Assembly: GCA_017544745.1 (NCBI GenBank)
Contig: JAFYDO010000144.1
Location: forward strand, 1-8,362
Direction of reading: 5' to 3'
DNA: 8,362 nucleotides
DNA from: Treponema sp.
GTDB taxonomy: Bacteria > Spirochaetota > Spirochaetia > Treponematales > Treponemataceae
Part shown: one piece after another, positions 1 through 6,031 of the stretch
Numbering within the stretch: position 1 is the stretch's first letter
How the letters are laid out: each line of letters begins with the position of its first letter
Notes under the pieces: generated by a model
The model's database searches: none
What the model saw: the letters and a program-made list of their open reading frames with translations, nothing else
What the model was told of the DNA's origin: nothing
Made by a program: the position numbers and the translations under genes

Positions 1-72
1 GAAACTATTCCTATGGCTTATGGTTTCGGCGAAACTAGTAAGGGTGCCGTTACGGCATATACAAAAGATTAA
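1..72 (+). CDS. 3' end of an upstream CDS (possibly cheW by position)
   Basis: An open frame from the left edge ends at the TAA at 70-72. Its last 23 residues begin ETIPMAYGFGE and finish AVTAYTKD. It stops 12 bases before cheX, and the cheX ribosome-binding site directly follows this stop, so it is probably the preceding gene of the same operon. In treponemes the gene before cheX is cheW, the coupling protein between chemoreceptors and CheA. That is an inference from gene order. The 23 residues show no motif that I can assign to CheW, so the identity stays open. Confidence 0.55.
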   Translation, partial: ETIPMAYGFGETSKGAVTAYTKD

Positions 73-79
73 AAGGGGA
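73..79 (+). promoter_or_regulatory. Ribosome-binding site of cheX
   Basis: The purine run AAGGGGA lies 5 bases before the ATG at 85. Another ATG at 80-82 overlaps the end of this run and is in another frame, so the site supports 85 as the start. Confidence 0.7.
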
Positions 80-84
80 ATGAC

Positions 85-567
85 ATGCGAGTAGAATATA
101 TTAACCCGTTTGTTGAAACTTCATTCAGAGTTTTACAGGAAGTTCTTGGTGGAGCAGAAGTAAAGCGTGGAGATTTGTATCTTAAATCTACCGCAATGCC
201 TGTTATGGGTGTTGCAGCTTTAGTTGGTCTTGCAGGAGATGTAGAAGGTCGTGTTCTTTTTGATATGACAAATGAAACAGCCCTCAATATTGCTTCTGCC
301 ATGAATGGTGAACAGCTGCCATCATTTGATGATCTTGCAAAAGCAACAATCAGCGAGCTTGCAAACCTGATTACTGCTCAGGCTGTAACAAAGCTTCACG
401 AGCTTGGCTTTAAGTTTGACCTTACACCTCCAACTCTGTTTGCAGGTCAGAAGATGGAAATTGCTGCCTTGGGTGGAACAACAGACAGTGTAGAGGCACT
501 CATTGTTCCTCTTATTACAGAATATGGTAAAATCGAAGTAAACGTTGCTATAAGGGAACGAGCTTAG
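85..567 (+). CDS. cheX: CheX, CheY-P phosphatase (CheC/CheX family)
   Basis: This 160-residue protein matches CheX in length and pattern. CheX dephosphorylates CheY-P in the cytoplasm and so resets the flagellar signal; spirochaetes use it where enteric bacteria use CheZ. The family's active-site signature E-x-x-N is visible as E91-L-A-N94 in the helix around SELANLITAQA. It is preceded by the typical beta-strand region containing VGLAGDVEGRVLF (about 47-59). The family's C-terminal strands (KMEIAALGG and IEVNVAIRE) are also present. Only one E-x-x-N motif is seen, as expected for CheX; CheC usually has two. The gene sits 12 bases after the upstream stop and 16 bases before cheY, so it is cotranscribed with both. 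Because treponemal cells have flagella at both ends, tight control of CheY-P is expected; this is family knowledge, not read from the sequence. Confidence 0.93.
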   Translation: MRVEYINPFVETSFRVLQEVLGGAEVKRGDLYLKSTAMPVMGVAALVGLAGDVEGRVLFDMTNETALNIASAMNGEQLPSFDDLAKATISELANLITAQAVTKLHELGFKFDLTPPTLFAGQKMEIAALGGTTDSVEALIVPLITEYGKIEVNVAIRERA

Positions 568-583
568 AATATAGGAGTTTAGA

Positions 584-1018
584 ATGAAAACAATTCAGGA
601 TTATCCAACAATTAATGAACGTCCGCCAGAGGGACTTAAGAGCGACGGAACTGCATTTAAGGTACTCGTTGTAGATGATTCTATGTTCGTTGCCAAGCAG
701 CTCGGTCAGATTCTTGCCAGCGAAGGTTATGACGTTGTTGCTACTGCAGTTGACGGTGCCGAAGGTGTTGCAAAATACAAGGAACTTTGCCCTCATGTAG
801 ACTTAGTAACAATGGATATTACTATGCCTAAGATGGACGGAATTACAGCCCTCGAACAGATTATGGCTTTTGACAAGAACGCAAAGGTTGTAATGGTCAG
901 CGCCCTTGGTAAGGAAGAGCTTGTTAAAAAGTCTCTTATGCTTGGTGCCAAGAGCTACATCGTAAAACCTCTTGACCGCAAGAAGGTTCTTGAAAGAATC
1001 TCTAAGGTTCTGGGCTAA
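584..1018 (+). CDS. cheY: CheY, chemotaxis response regulator
   Basis: This is a single-domain receiver of 144 residues that takes phosphate from CheA and acts on the flagellar motor switch. Receiver hallmarks are all present: acidic pair D31-D32, phospho-acceptor D78 (in VTMDITMPKMDG), switch residue S106, aromatic Y125 and K128 followed by P129. About 25 residues precede the first beta strand (FKVLVVDD), longer than in enteric CheY and similar to the spirochaete form that works with CheA and CheX. No output domain follows, so it signals by protein contact. The start is supported by the site TAGGAG at 572-577. A terminator lies just after the gene, making it the last member of the chemotaxis operon. 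D78 and the switch residues look intact, so it should be functional. Confidence 0.95.
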   Translation: MKTIQDYPTINERPPEGLKSDGTAFKVLVVDDSMFVAKQLGQILASEGYDVVATAVDGAEGVAKYKELCPHVDLVTMDITMPKMDGITALEQIMAFDKNAKVVMVSALGKEELVKKSLMLGAKSYIVKPLDRKKVLERISKVLG

Positions 1019-1019
1019 T
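990..1019 (+). promoter_or_regulatory. Weak candidate sigma-70 promoter for malQ inside the cheY 3' end
   Basis: TTGAAA (990-995) and GCTAAT (1014-1019) are separated by 18 bases. They match the consensus hexamers at 5 and 4 of 6 positions. Transcription would begin near 1026, just before the hairpin at 1030-1058, and cover malQ. Such matches are common by chance in AT-rich DNA, so this is only a candidate. It is of interest because no promoter fits between the terminator and malQ. Confidence 0.25.
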
Positions 1020-1029
1020 CGAGACTAAT

Positions 1030-1066
1030 ACGGTGGTTGAGCTTGTCGAAACCACCGTTTTTTTTT
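1030..1066 (+). terminator. Rho-independent terminator after cheY
   Basis: A perfect 9-base-pair stem (ACGGTGGTT at 1030-1038 with AACCACCGT at 1050-1058) encloses an 11-base loop and runs into nine Ts (1058-1066). It lies 12 bases after the cheY stop codon and should end the chemotaxis transcript. The malQ ribosome-binding site follows the last T directly, so the terminator also forms most of the DNA just upstream of malQ. Confidence 0.9.
1035..1053 (+). repeat. Dispersed-repeat-like core within the terminator
   Basis: The 19 bases GGTTGAGCTTGTCGAAACC form the inner stem and loop of the terminator. The inner motif (TTGAGCTTGTCGAA, or TTCGACAAGCTCAA on the other strand) is one I recall as a frequent short dispersed repeat in many bacterial genomes. 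Only one copy lies in this window, so its repeat nature rests on recollection and was not seen here. Confidence 0.45.
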
Positions 1067-1075
1067 GAGGCAATT

Positions 1076-2656
1076 ATGAAATTTACACGCAGCAGCGGCA
1101 TTCTTTTACACCCAACATCACTACCAGGCACTCCCGGCATTGGCACCATAGGCAAACCGGCTTTTGATTTTATAGACTGGCTTAGTGATGCAGGGCAGAC
1201 ACTCTGGCAGGTGCTTCCTCTGGGACCTACAGGCTACGGAGATTCTCCGTACGCATCCTTTTCTACCTTTGCCGGAAACCCTTTGCTTATAGATCTGGAT
1301 GACCTGGTAACCCGTGGCTGGCTTGATAAAAAAGACGCACGTCCGCCGGAGTATATTAAAACAACTGGTAACGTAGATTTTGGAGCAGTTGTCTGGTGGA
1401 AGATGCCTGTTTTAAAGGCTGCCGCCGCCAGTTTTAAAGACCGTGCCTCCAGCGCAGACCTTGAACTTTACAAGGAATTCTGCCGCTCCAAAAAATCCTG
1501 GCTCAATGATTATGCTCTTTTTATGAGCATTAAATCTGTATACGACCAGAAGGCTGCAGAAGAAAAACCCGCAACGTCTATCTGGCATTCGTGGTGGCCA
1601 AAGCCTCTTGCACTTCATCAAGCTCAGGCTCTGGAAGAATGGAACCGCGAACATAAGGCAGATGTAGAAATATATAAAATAATTCAGTTCTTTTTTAATG
1701 TTCAGTGGACGGCGGTCAAGGAATATGCCAACGACAATGGCATAAGCATAATCGGCGACATTCCAATTTTTGTTGCTCCCGACAGTGCAGACGTATGGTC
1801 TAACCAATCCCTTTTCCAGCTGGACAAAAACGGACGTCCGCTTGCAGTTGCAGGTGTTCCGCCGGACTATTTTTGTGCAGACGGCCAACTGTGGGGAAAC
1901 CCTCTTTACGACTGGGATGCAATGAAAAAAGACGGCTACAAATGGTGGCTGGCACGCATTAAACGTGTATTCGAGCTTACCGACGTTCTTCGTATAGATC
2001 ATTTCCGTGGTTTTGAAGCTTACTGGTCTGTCCCGGCCAGCGAAAAAACTGCCATAAACGGCAAGTGGTGTCCGGGCCCTGGTTACGACCTTTTTAAAAC
2101 AATCCGTGCAAAGCTTGGAGATCTTCCTGTAATTGCCGAAGACCTTGGAGTTATTACCGACGAGGTTAGGGCTTTGCGTGATCAGTGTGGATTCCCTGGT
2201 ATGAAGGTTTTGCAATTTGCATTCAGTCCGGACGAAGCGCGCCAAAACGGTATGGTAAATTACTTTTTACCGCACATGTACGACACTTCTAACTGTGTAG
2301 TTTATACCGGTACCCACGACAACGACACATTACAAGGCTGGCTCAACAATTGCAGTGACGAGCAGCTTTTGCTTGTTGCACAGTATATAGAAGGGCAGCC
2401 GCTTACTATAGAAAAGGCACGCACCTTGGCAAAATCAGGTGCACTCCGTAAAGCAATGATACGCGCAGTAATGGCAAGCAGTGCAGATTACGCTGTTGTT
2501 CCAATGCAGGATATTACGGGAATAGATAATGCAGGTCGTATGAACATGCCTTCTACCACCGGCACCAACTGGACCTGGCGAATGAATAAGACAGACCTTA
2601 AAAGCAAGGCAGCAGAAGAGCTGGCATTTTTGTCGGCACTATACGGACGTAATTAG
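1076..2656 (+). CDS. malQ: MalQ, 4-alpha-glucanotransferase (GH77, amylomaltase)
   Basis: This 526-residue enzyme moves alpha-1,4-glucan segments between maltodextrins and releases glucose; it acts in the cytoplasm in maltodextrin or glycogen breakdown. GH77 signatures appear in order: SSGILLHPTSLPG (about 6-18), the LPLGPTGYGDSPY block (about 47-59), RIDHFRG with nucleophile D308, VIAEDLG with acid/base E355, and GTHDNDT with the third acidic residue D415. The C-terminus has the usual NWTWRM segment. The length fits the bacterial amylomaltase class. The ATG at 1076 is chosen because GAGG (1067-1070) lies 5 bases before it and the protein begins at the family's usual point. A TTG at 1037 in the same frame falls inside the terminator hairpin. 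No other glucan gene is adjacent, and its stop overlaps the convergent response regulator gene by 4 bases. Confidence 0.95.
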   Translation: MKFTRSSGILLHPTSLPGTPGIGTIGKPAFDFIDWLSDAGQTLWQVLPLGPTGYGDSPYASFSTFAGNPLLIDLDDLVTRGWLDKKDARPPEYIKTTGNVDFGAVVWWKMPVLKAAAASFKDRASSADLELYKEFCRSKKSWLNDYALFMSIKSVYDQKAAEEKPATSIWHSWWPKPLALHQAQALEEWNREHKADVEIYKIIQFFFNVQWTAVKEYANDNGISIIGDIPIFVAPDSADVWSNQSLFQLDKNGRPLAVAGVPPDYFCADGQLWGNPLYDWDAMKKDGYKWWLARIKRVFELTDVLRIDHFRGFEAYWSVPASEKTAINGKWCPGPGYDLFKTIRAKLGDLPVIAEDLGVITDEVRALRDQCGFPGMKVLQFAFSPDEARQNGMVNYFLPHMYDTSNCVVYTGTHDNDTLQGWLNNCSDEQLLLVAQYIEGQPLTIEKARTLAKSGALRKAMIRAVMASSADYAVVPMQDITGIDNAGRMNMPSTTGTNWTWRMNKTDLKSKAAEELAFLSALYGRN

Positions 2657-3303
2657 TTTTTTGACCACTCAATTGCCATCTGGCGCAGTTCGGCACTGGA
2701 ATTGCAATGCAGCTTAAGCTTAATATTCTCTTTATGAGTATCAATTGTTTTGATACTAAGGTTGAGTTTGGCGGCAATTTCCACCGTTCCAATTCCTTTT
2801 CCGATATAAGAGAAAATCTGCAGCTGGCGGTCCGAAAGTGTAGAAATTAAATCGAACGGTTCGCGGCTGTTCTGGCTGCTGTCTGACTTAGGAGCTTCTT
2901 CCAGACGTTGTTTTTCGGATTCACTAAGGTAGATGTCACCGTTCATTACGGTTGTAATTGCAGTAATAACACTTGATTCTGCTTCTTCCTTCATGATGTA
3001 ACCACGGGCACCTGCCTTAAGGGCGCGCTCTGCATAAAAGCGTTCATCATGCATGGATATAACAAGAACCTTTGTCTTGGGCTGAATGGAAAGAATTTCT
3101 TTTATAAGATCCAGACCGTCTTCGTCTCCAAGATTAAGATCAACAATGGCAAGGTCCGGCTTGTTCTTTTTTATCATTTCAACAGCTTCTGCGGTATTTT
3201 TTGCAATGCAGTTTACCTTGTAGGAGTCTTGAGTTTCAATAAGCTGTGAAAGTCCCCGGCTGAATAAAGGATGATCATCTACTATTATTACTGAATATTC
3301 CAT
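2653..3303 (-). CDS. NarL/FixJ-family DNA-binding response regulator
   Basis: This 216-residue protein has an N-terminal receiver (about 1-122) and a C-terminal LuxR-type helix-turn-helix (about 154-214), joined by a serine- and charge-rich linker. Receiver residues are D9-D10, phospho-acceptor D55 (in AIVDLNLGDEDG), switch S83 and K105. The output domain shows the family pattern LSDRQLQIF ... TVEIAAKLNLSIKTIDTHKENIKLKL. It is divergent from a histidine kinase of the HisKA_3 class, the class that normally pairs with NarL-type regulators, so they almost certainly form one two-component system. Its targets are unknown; the shared 45-base intergenic region and the kinase-transporter operon are the obvious candidates. 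No Shine-Dalgarno sequence precedes the ATG. The stop overlaps that of malQ, and no terminator is visible between the two convergent genes. Confidence 0.93.
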   Translation of the reverse strand: MEYSVIIVDDHPLFSRGLSQLIETQDSYKVNCIAKNTAEAVEMIKKNKPDLAIVDLNLGDEDGLDLIKEILSIQPKTKVLVISMHDERFYAERALKAGARGYIMKEEAESSVITAITTVMNGDIYLSESEKQRLEEAPKSDSSQNSREPFDLISTLSDRQLQIFSYIGKGIGTVEIAAKLNLSIKTIDTHKENIKLKLHCNSSAELRQMAIEWSKN

Positions 3304-3348
3304 ACAATAATAATATCATAAAAACAAAAATAATAGTATAATAAAATC
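3304..3348. promoter_or_regulatory. Divergent promoter region between regulator and kinase genes
   Basis: These 45 bases are almost pure A/T and must hold the promoters of both flanking genes. On the plus strand a perfect TATAAT (3337-3342) lies 6 bases before the kinase ATG. On the minus strand TATTAT (3315-3310) lies 6 bases before the regulator ATG, with TATGAT (3320-3315) as an alternative. Neither start has a Shine-Dalgarno sequence. That spacing would put transcription starts at or next to the start codons, giving leaderless messages. No convincing -35 hexamer is seen on either strand. The stretch AATAATA occurs twice (3306-3312 and 3329-3335), which in such sequence may be chance. Confidence 0.55.
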
Positions 3349-5436
3349 ATGCGAATTGGGCTTGTCCTTAATATTTTGGACGAAGAATATCAGATTTCTC
3401 TTTATCGCGGTATAAAAAAACGTGCAGGTGAACTTGGAATTCAGATTATCTGTTTTCAGGAAGGAAACAATGCCTTTTTGTCCGACGCATTTATAGGCTG
3501 TTTCCCGCGAAAAGATTATTTTGATCTTGACGGAATTATCCTGCTTACTTCGGTACTCATAGACAACTGTACGCTCAACACAAAAGAAGATATTTATAAA
3601 ATCTGGGGAAACATGCCGGTTATTTCTGTAGGTCAGAAAATCGAAGGCATTCCGTCCCTGCTTATTCAGACTGATGATTCTATGAATGAACTCATGGAGC
3701 ATCTTATAAATACTCACGGCTACAGAAACCTGCTTTATATAGGCGGCTCCAAGGCTCACCAGGATGCAATTTTACGAGAAGAGCTTTTTGTAAGTATCCT
3801 GCAAAAATATCAAAAGCAAAATCCGGACCTTAAATATACAATCCAGAACGGAAGCTTTACCGAGCGCAGCGCAATCGAAGCCTTTGATTCTTATATGAAG
3901 TCTAATCCAAAAAATACGCCCGATGTAATTGTCTGCGCCAACGATAATATGGCTATAGGAATCTATAAATACCTTAAGCTTAATCAGACACAGAATAAGG
4001 GCTTTGCAAATATTGCAGTAACCGGTTTTGATGATATTCCTCAGGGACAGTTTTCCATTCCGTCGCTTACAACTGTACACCAGCCGCTGGATCAGATTGG
4101 AGAAGAAGCAGTAAATATTATTTACAAAACTGTGCAGGGTAAAAAGGTGCCCTTTGAAAAATCAATCGGCTCGTGCGTGGTTTACAGGGAATCGTGCGGC
4201 TGTAAAACCCAGGGGGCCGACCTTCAGACAATGCGCAGTTCGTTCAATAAGGTTCAGTCGTCCTATGTTGTTTCCGAGCAGATGCTGCAGATTGTAAGTC
4301 ATATTGGACGCGACCTTAATCAGAACAATGACGAAACAAAGCTTGCTTCCATAGTTGATTACAATATTAAAATGCTTGGAATTGAAAATTTTTGTATTTT
4401 AAAATTCCCGCAGAAAATGCAGCAGAACCTTTCTATATCAGACAATCTGTTGTATGTAAACCCAATGTATGTCCGCTATAACGGAAAGGTTATGACTCCC
4501 GACGGTACACAAAAAAATAAAGCAGTTACGCTTGGAGAATTTTATAACTATTTGAATAGTCTTGACGGAGCTAAGGCTTTTCATCCTCTGGTTTTTAAAT
4601 ATCTTAATGTGGGAGATGATTATATAGGCTGTATTCTTTATGAAGCCCAGGATAATGTTCTTCCATATATTATTCTCATTTCTGTTGATATTGCCCTGGC
4701 CATAAACCGCATTCAGCTTAATGAAGAGCGCCAAAGATATTCGGAATTTCTTGAAAGCGAAGTTTCTGAACGAATGCACGAGCTGGTTCATGCAAACAAC
4801 AGGCGCATGCAGGTAGAGGCAGAGGTTCTTAAAATAAGTGAAATAGAACGCCAGCGGTTTAGTAATGATTTACATGATGATATCTGTCAGAGGCTTGCCG
4901 GTATTTCCATGCTTTGCCGAAGCTATTCACGAAAGGCTGACGGTGTAAAAAAAGAGGAAATGGAAGAGCTTGCCCAGCTTGTAAGCGACACCCTTCAGAG
5001 AACAAGACAGTATGCGCACGATTCCTATCCGGTAGATCTGGAAACCCTTGGACTTGATGACAGCCTTAACAATCTTTGCAATTCGTTTGAAAAGCAGTCT
5101 GGAATTGAATGTATTTATGAGTGGGGTATTGCTGCTGATGTAGTTTTTGATAAAATACAAAAGCTTAATATTTTCCGTATTATTCAGGAAGCACTGCATA
5201 ATGTAATGAAGCATTCCGAAGCTACAAGCGTAAAAGTAAGCTGCCTTACACAGAACGATAAAATAATTGTGCAGGTTGCCGACAACGGAAAAGGTCTTGC
5301 CCTTTGTGATGAAGCTAATTTTGGAATTGGCCTTAATTCCATGCAGTACCGAGCAAACCAGATTGGTGCAACCTTTAATATAAGTAACCTTAAAAATGGA
5401 GGGGTTTGTGTCAAAGTCAAATTACAAAGACAGTAA
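3349..5436 (+). CDS. Soluble sensor histidine kinase with LacI-type ligand-binding domain
   Basis: The 695-residue protein begins directly with a LacI/GalR-type periplasmic-binding-protein fold (about 1-280). Diagnostic stretches are RIGLVLNI ... YRGIKKRAGELG at the start, VIVCANDNMAIGIYKYL (193-209), VTGFDDIP (224-231) and LTTVHQPLDQIGEEAV (240-255). It lacks the LacI helix-turn-helix, a signal peptide and a clear membrane span. A cysteine-bearing ESCGC motif (281-285) leads to a middle region (about 295-455) whose end resembles a GAF domain, then a probable coiled coil (about 456-500). The transmitter has a HisKA_3 H-box with phospho-acceptor H509 (NDLHDDICQRLAGI), N-box (QEALHNVMKH, N618), G1 box DNGKG (645-649) and G2 GIGL (659-662). 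It should autophosphorylate in the cytoplasm and signal to the divergent NarL-type regulator. Its ligand is unknown; a sugar is the family default. The gene overlaps the following transporter gene by 29 bases. Confidence 0.92.
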   Translation: MRIGLVLNILDEEYQISLYRGIKKRAGELGIQIICFQEGNNAFLSDAFIGCFPRKDYFDLDGIILLTSVLIDNCTLNTKEDIYKIWGNMPVISVGQKIEGIPSLLIQTDDSMNELMEHLINTHGYRNLLYIGGSKAHQDAILREELFVSILQKYQKQNPDLKYTIQNGSFTERSAIEAFDSYMKSNPKNTPDVIVCANDNMAIGIYKYLKLNQTQNKGFANIAVTGFDDIPQGQFSIPSLTTVHQPLDQIGEEAVNIIYKTVQGKKVPFEKSIGSCVVYRESCGCKTQGADLQTMRSSFNKVQSSYVVSEQMLQIVSHIGRDLNQNNDETKLASIVDYNIKMLGIENFCILKFPQKMQQNLSISDNLLYVNPMYVRYNGKVMTPDGTQKNKAVTLGEFYNYLNSLDGAKAFHPLVFKYLNVGDDYIGCILYEAQDNVLPYIILISVDIALAINRIQLNEERQRYSEFLESEVSERMHELVHANNRRMQVEAEVLKISEIERQRFSNDLHDDICQRLAGISMLCRSYSRKADGVKKEEMEELAQLVSDTLQRTRQYAHDSYPVDLETLGLDDSLNNLCNSFEKQSGIECIYEWGIAADVVFDKIQKLNIFRIIQEALHNVMKHSEATSVKVSCLTQNDKIIVQVADNGKGLALCDEANFGIGLNSMQYRANQIGATFNISNLKNGGVCVKVKLQRQ
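5398..5404 (+). promoter_or_regulatory. Ribosome-binding site that decides the start of the first CHR gene
   Basis: GGAGGGG lies within the last codons of the kinase gene, with GGAGG ending 5 bases before a GTG at 5408. An in-frame ATG at 5396 overlaps the first base of this site region and has no such sequence before it. The GTG is therefore the better start, with translation coupled to the kinase. Confidence 0.65.
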
Positions 5437-6031
5437 AGTGTATCGCTTTTTTGATTTATTTTTTACCTTTGCACGAATAGGACTTTTTACCTTTGGCGGC
5501 GGTCTTGCCATGATGCCTATGATGCAAAAGGAGCTTGTAGATAAAAAACAGTGGATAACCGAAGAAGATTTAATTGATTATTATGCAGTAGGGCAGAGTA
5601 CTCCGGGCATTATTGCAGTAAACGTTGCAACCTTTGTAGGCCACAGACAGTTTGGTGTTTTTGGCGGTATTTTTGCAACCCTGGGCATTATTTTTCCGTC
5701 GCTTGTAATAATAATGCTGCTTGCGGGCGGAATTAATTCGATAAGTGAATATCCAAAGGTGCAGGCAGCGCTAAAGGGTATAAACGTTGCAGTTGCGGCA
5801 CTTCTTACCAGCGTAATTGTAAAATTTGCAAAAAAGACAATCAAAAATATCTGGAATGTAATTTTTATGCTCATTGCCTTTGTGTGCATTTTCTGGCTCA
5901 AGGTGCCTTCGTTTATCATCATTCTGGTGGCTATTGTGATTGGATGTCTTAATACGGCTCGTGTTCTAAAAAAAGAAAAAGCGGTGGCCGAGCAAAATGA
6001 GTCTGAGACTACACAGGAGGAACAAAAATGA
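5408..6031 (+). CDS. Chromate transporter (CHR) family protein, short type, first of a pair
   Basis: This 207-residue membrane protein corresponds to one CHR (ChrA) domain. Family marks are the FARIGLFTFGGGLAMMPMMQ block (about 20-39) and YAVGQSTPGIIAVNVATFVG (about 59-78), followed by hydrophobic segments near 89-106, 126-139 and 150-180. The tail (about 186-207) is hydrophilic and charged, so probably exposed. Short CHR proteins usually come as adjacent pairs that work together, in contrast to the two-domain ChrA of about 400 residues; the next gene is that partner. Characterised long ChrA proteins export chromate, but many family members are untested and the natural substrate here is unknown. 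The start overlaps the kinase gene by 29 bases, and the stop overlaps the next gene as ATGA. If the ATG at 5396 were used, four residues would be added. Confidence 0.9.
   Translation: MSKSNYKDSKVYRFFDLFFTFARIGLFTFGGGLAMMPMMQKELVDKKQWITEEDLIDYYAVGQSTPGIIAVNVATFVGHRQFGVFGGIFATLGIIFPSLVIIMLLAGGINSISEYPKVQAALKGINVAVAALLTSVIVKFAKKTIKNIWNVIFMLIAFVCIFWLKVPSFIIILVAIVIGCLNTARVLKKEKAVAEQNESETTQEEQK

Noticed and set aside
80..84. ATG at 80-82 as a start codon before cheX.
   Set aside because: It overlaps the ribosome-binding region and is out of frame with CheX.
1037..1075. A longer malQ reading frame from a TTG at 1037, adding 13 residues.
   Set aside because: The TTG lies inside the terminator hairpin and has no ribosome-binding site. 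The added residues are coded by the T run and are not part of the GH77 family. The ATG at 1076 has GAGG at proper distance.
1412..2245. A 277-codon open frame on the minus strand.
   Set aside because: It lies wholly inside malQ, whose catalytic motifs are intact. Its translation shows no recognisable domain and it has no promoter or ribosome-binding context.
3349..4190. A LacI-family transcriptional repressor.
   Set aside because: The ligand-binding domain starts at residue 1 with no helix-turn-helix, and the frame continues into an intact histidine kinase transmitter.
4660..4710. A transmembrane segment in the kinase (LPYIILISVDIALAINRI).
   Set aside because: It is a single, moderately hydrophobic stretch with internal charged residues. 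Its position before a coiled coil fits the final helix of a GAF-like domain better.
5396..5407. ATG at 5396 as start of the first CHR protein.
   Set aside because: It is followed, not preceded, by the strong GGAGGGG site; the GTG at 5408 is correctly spaced. The alternative changes only four residues.
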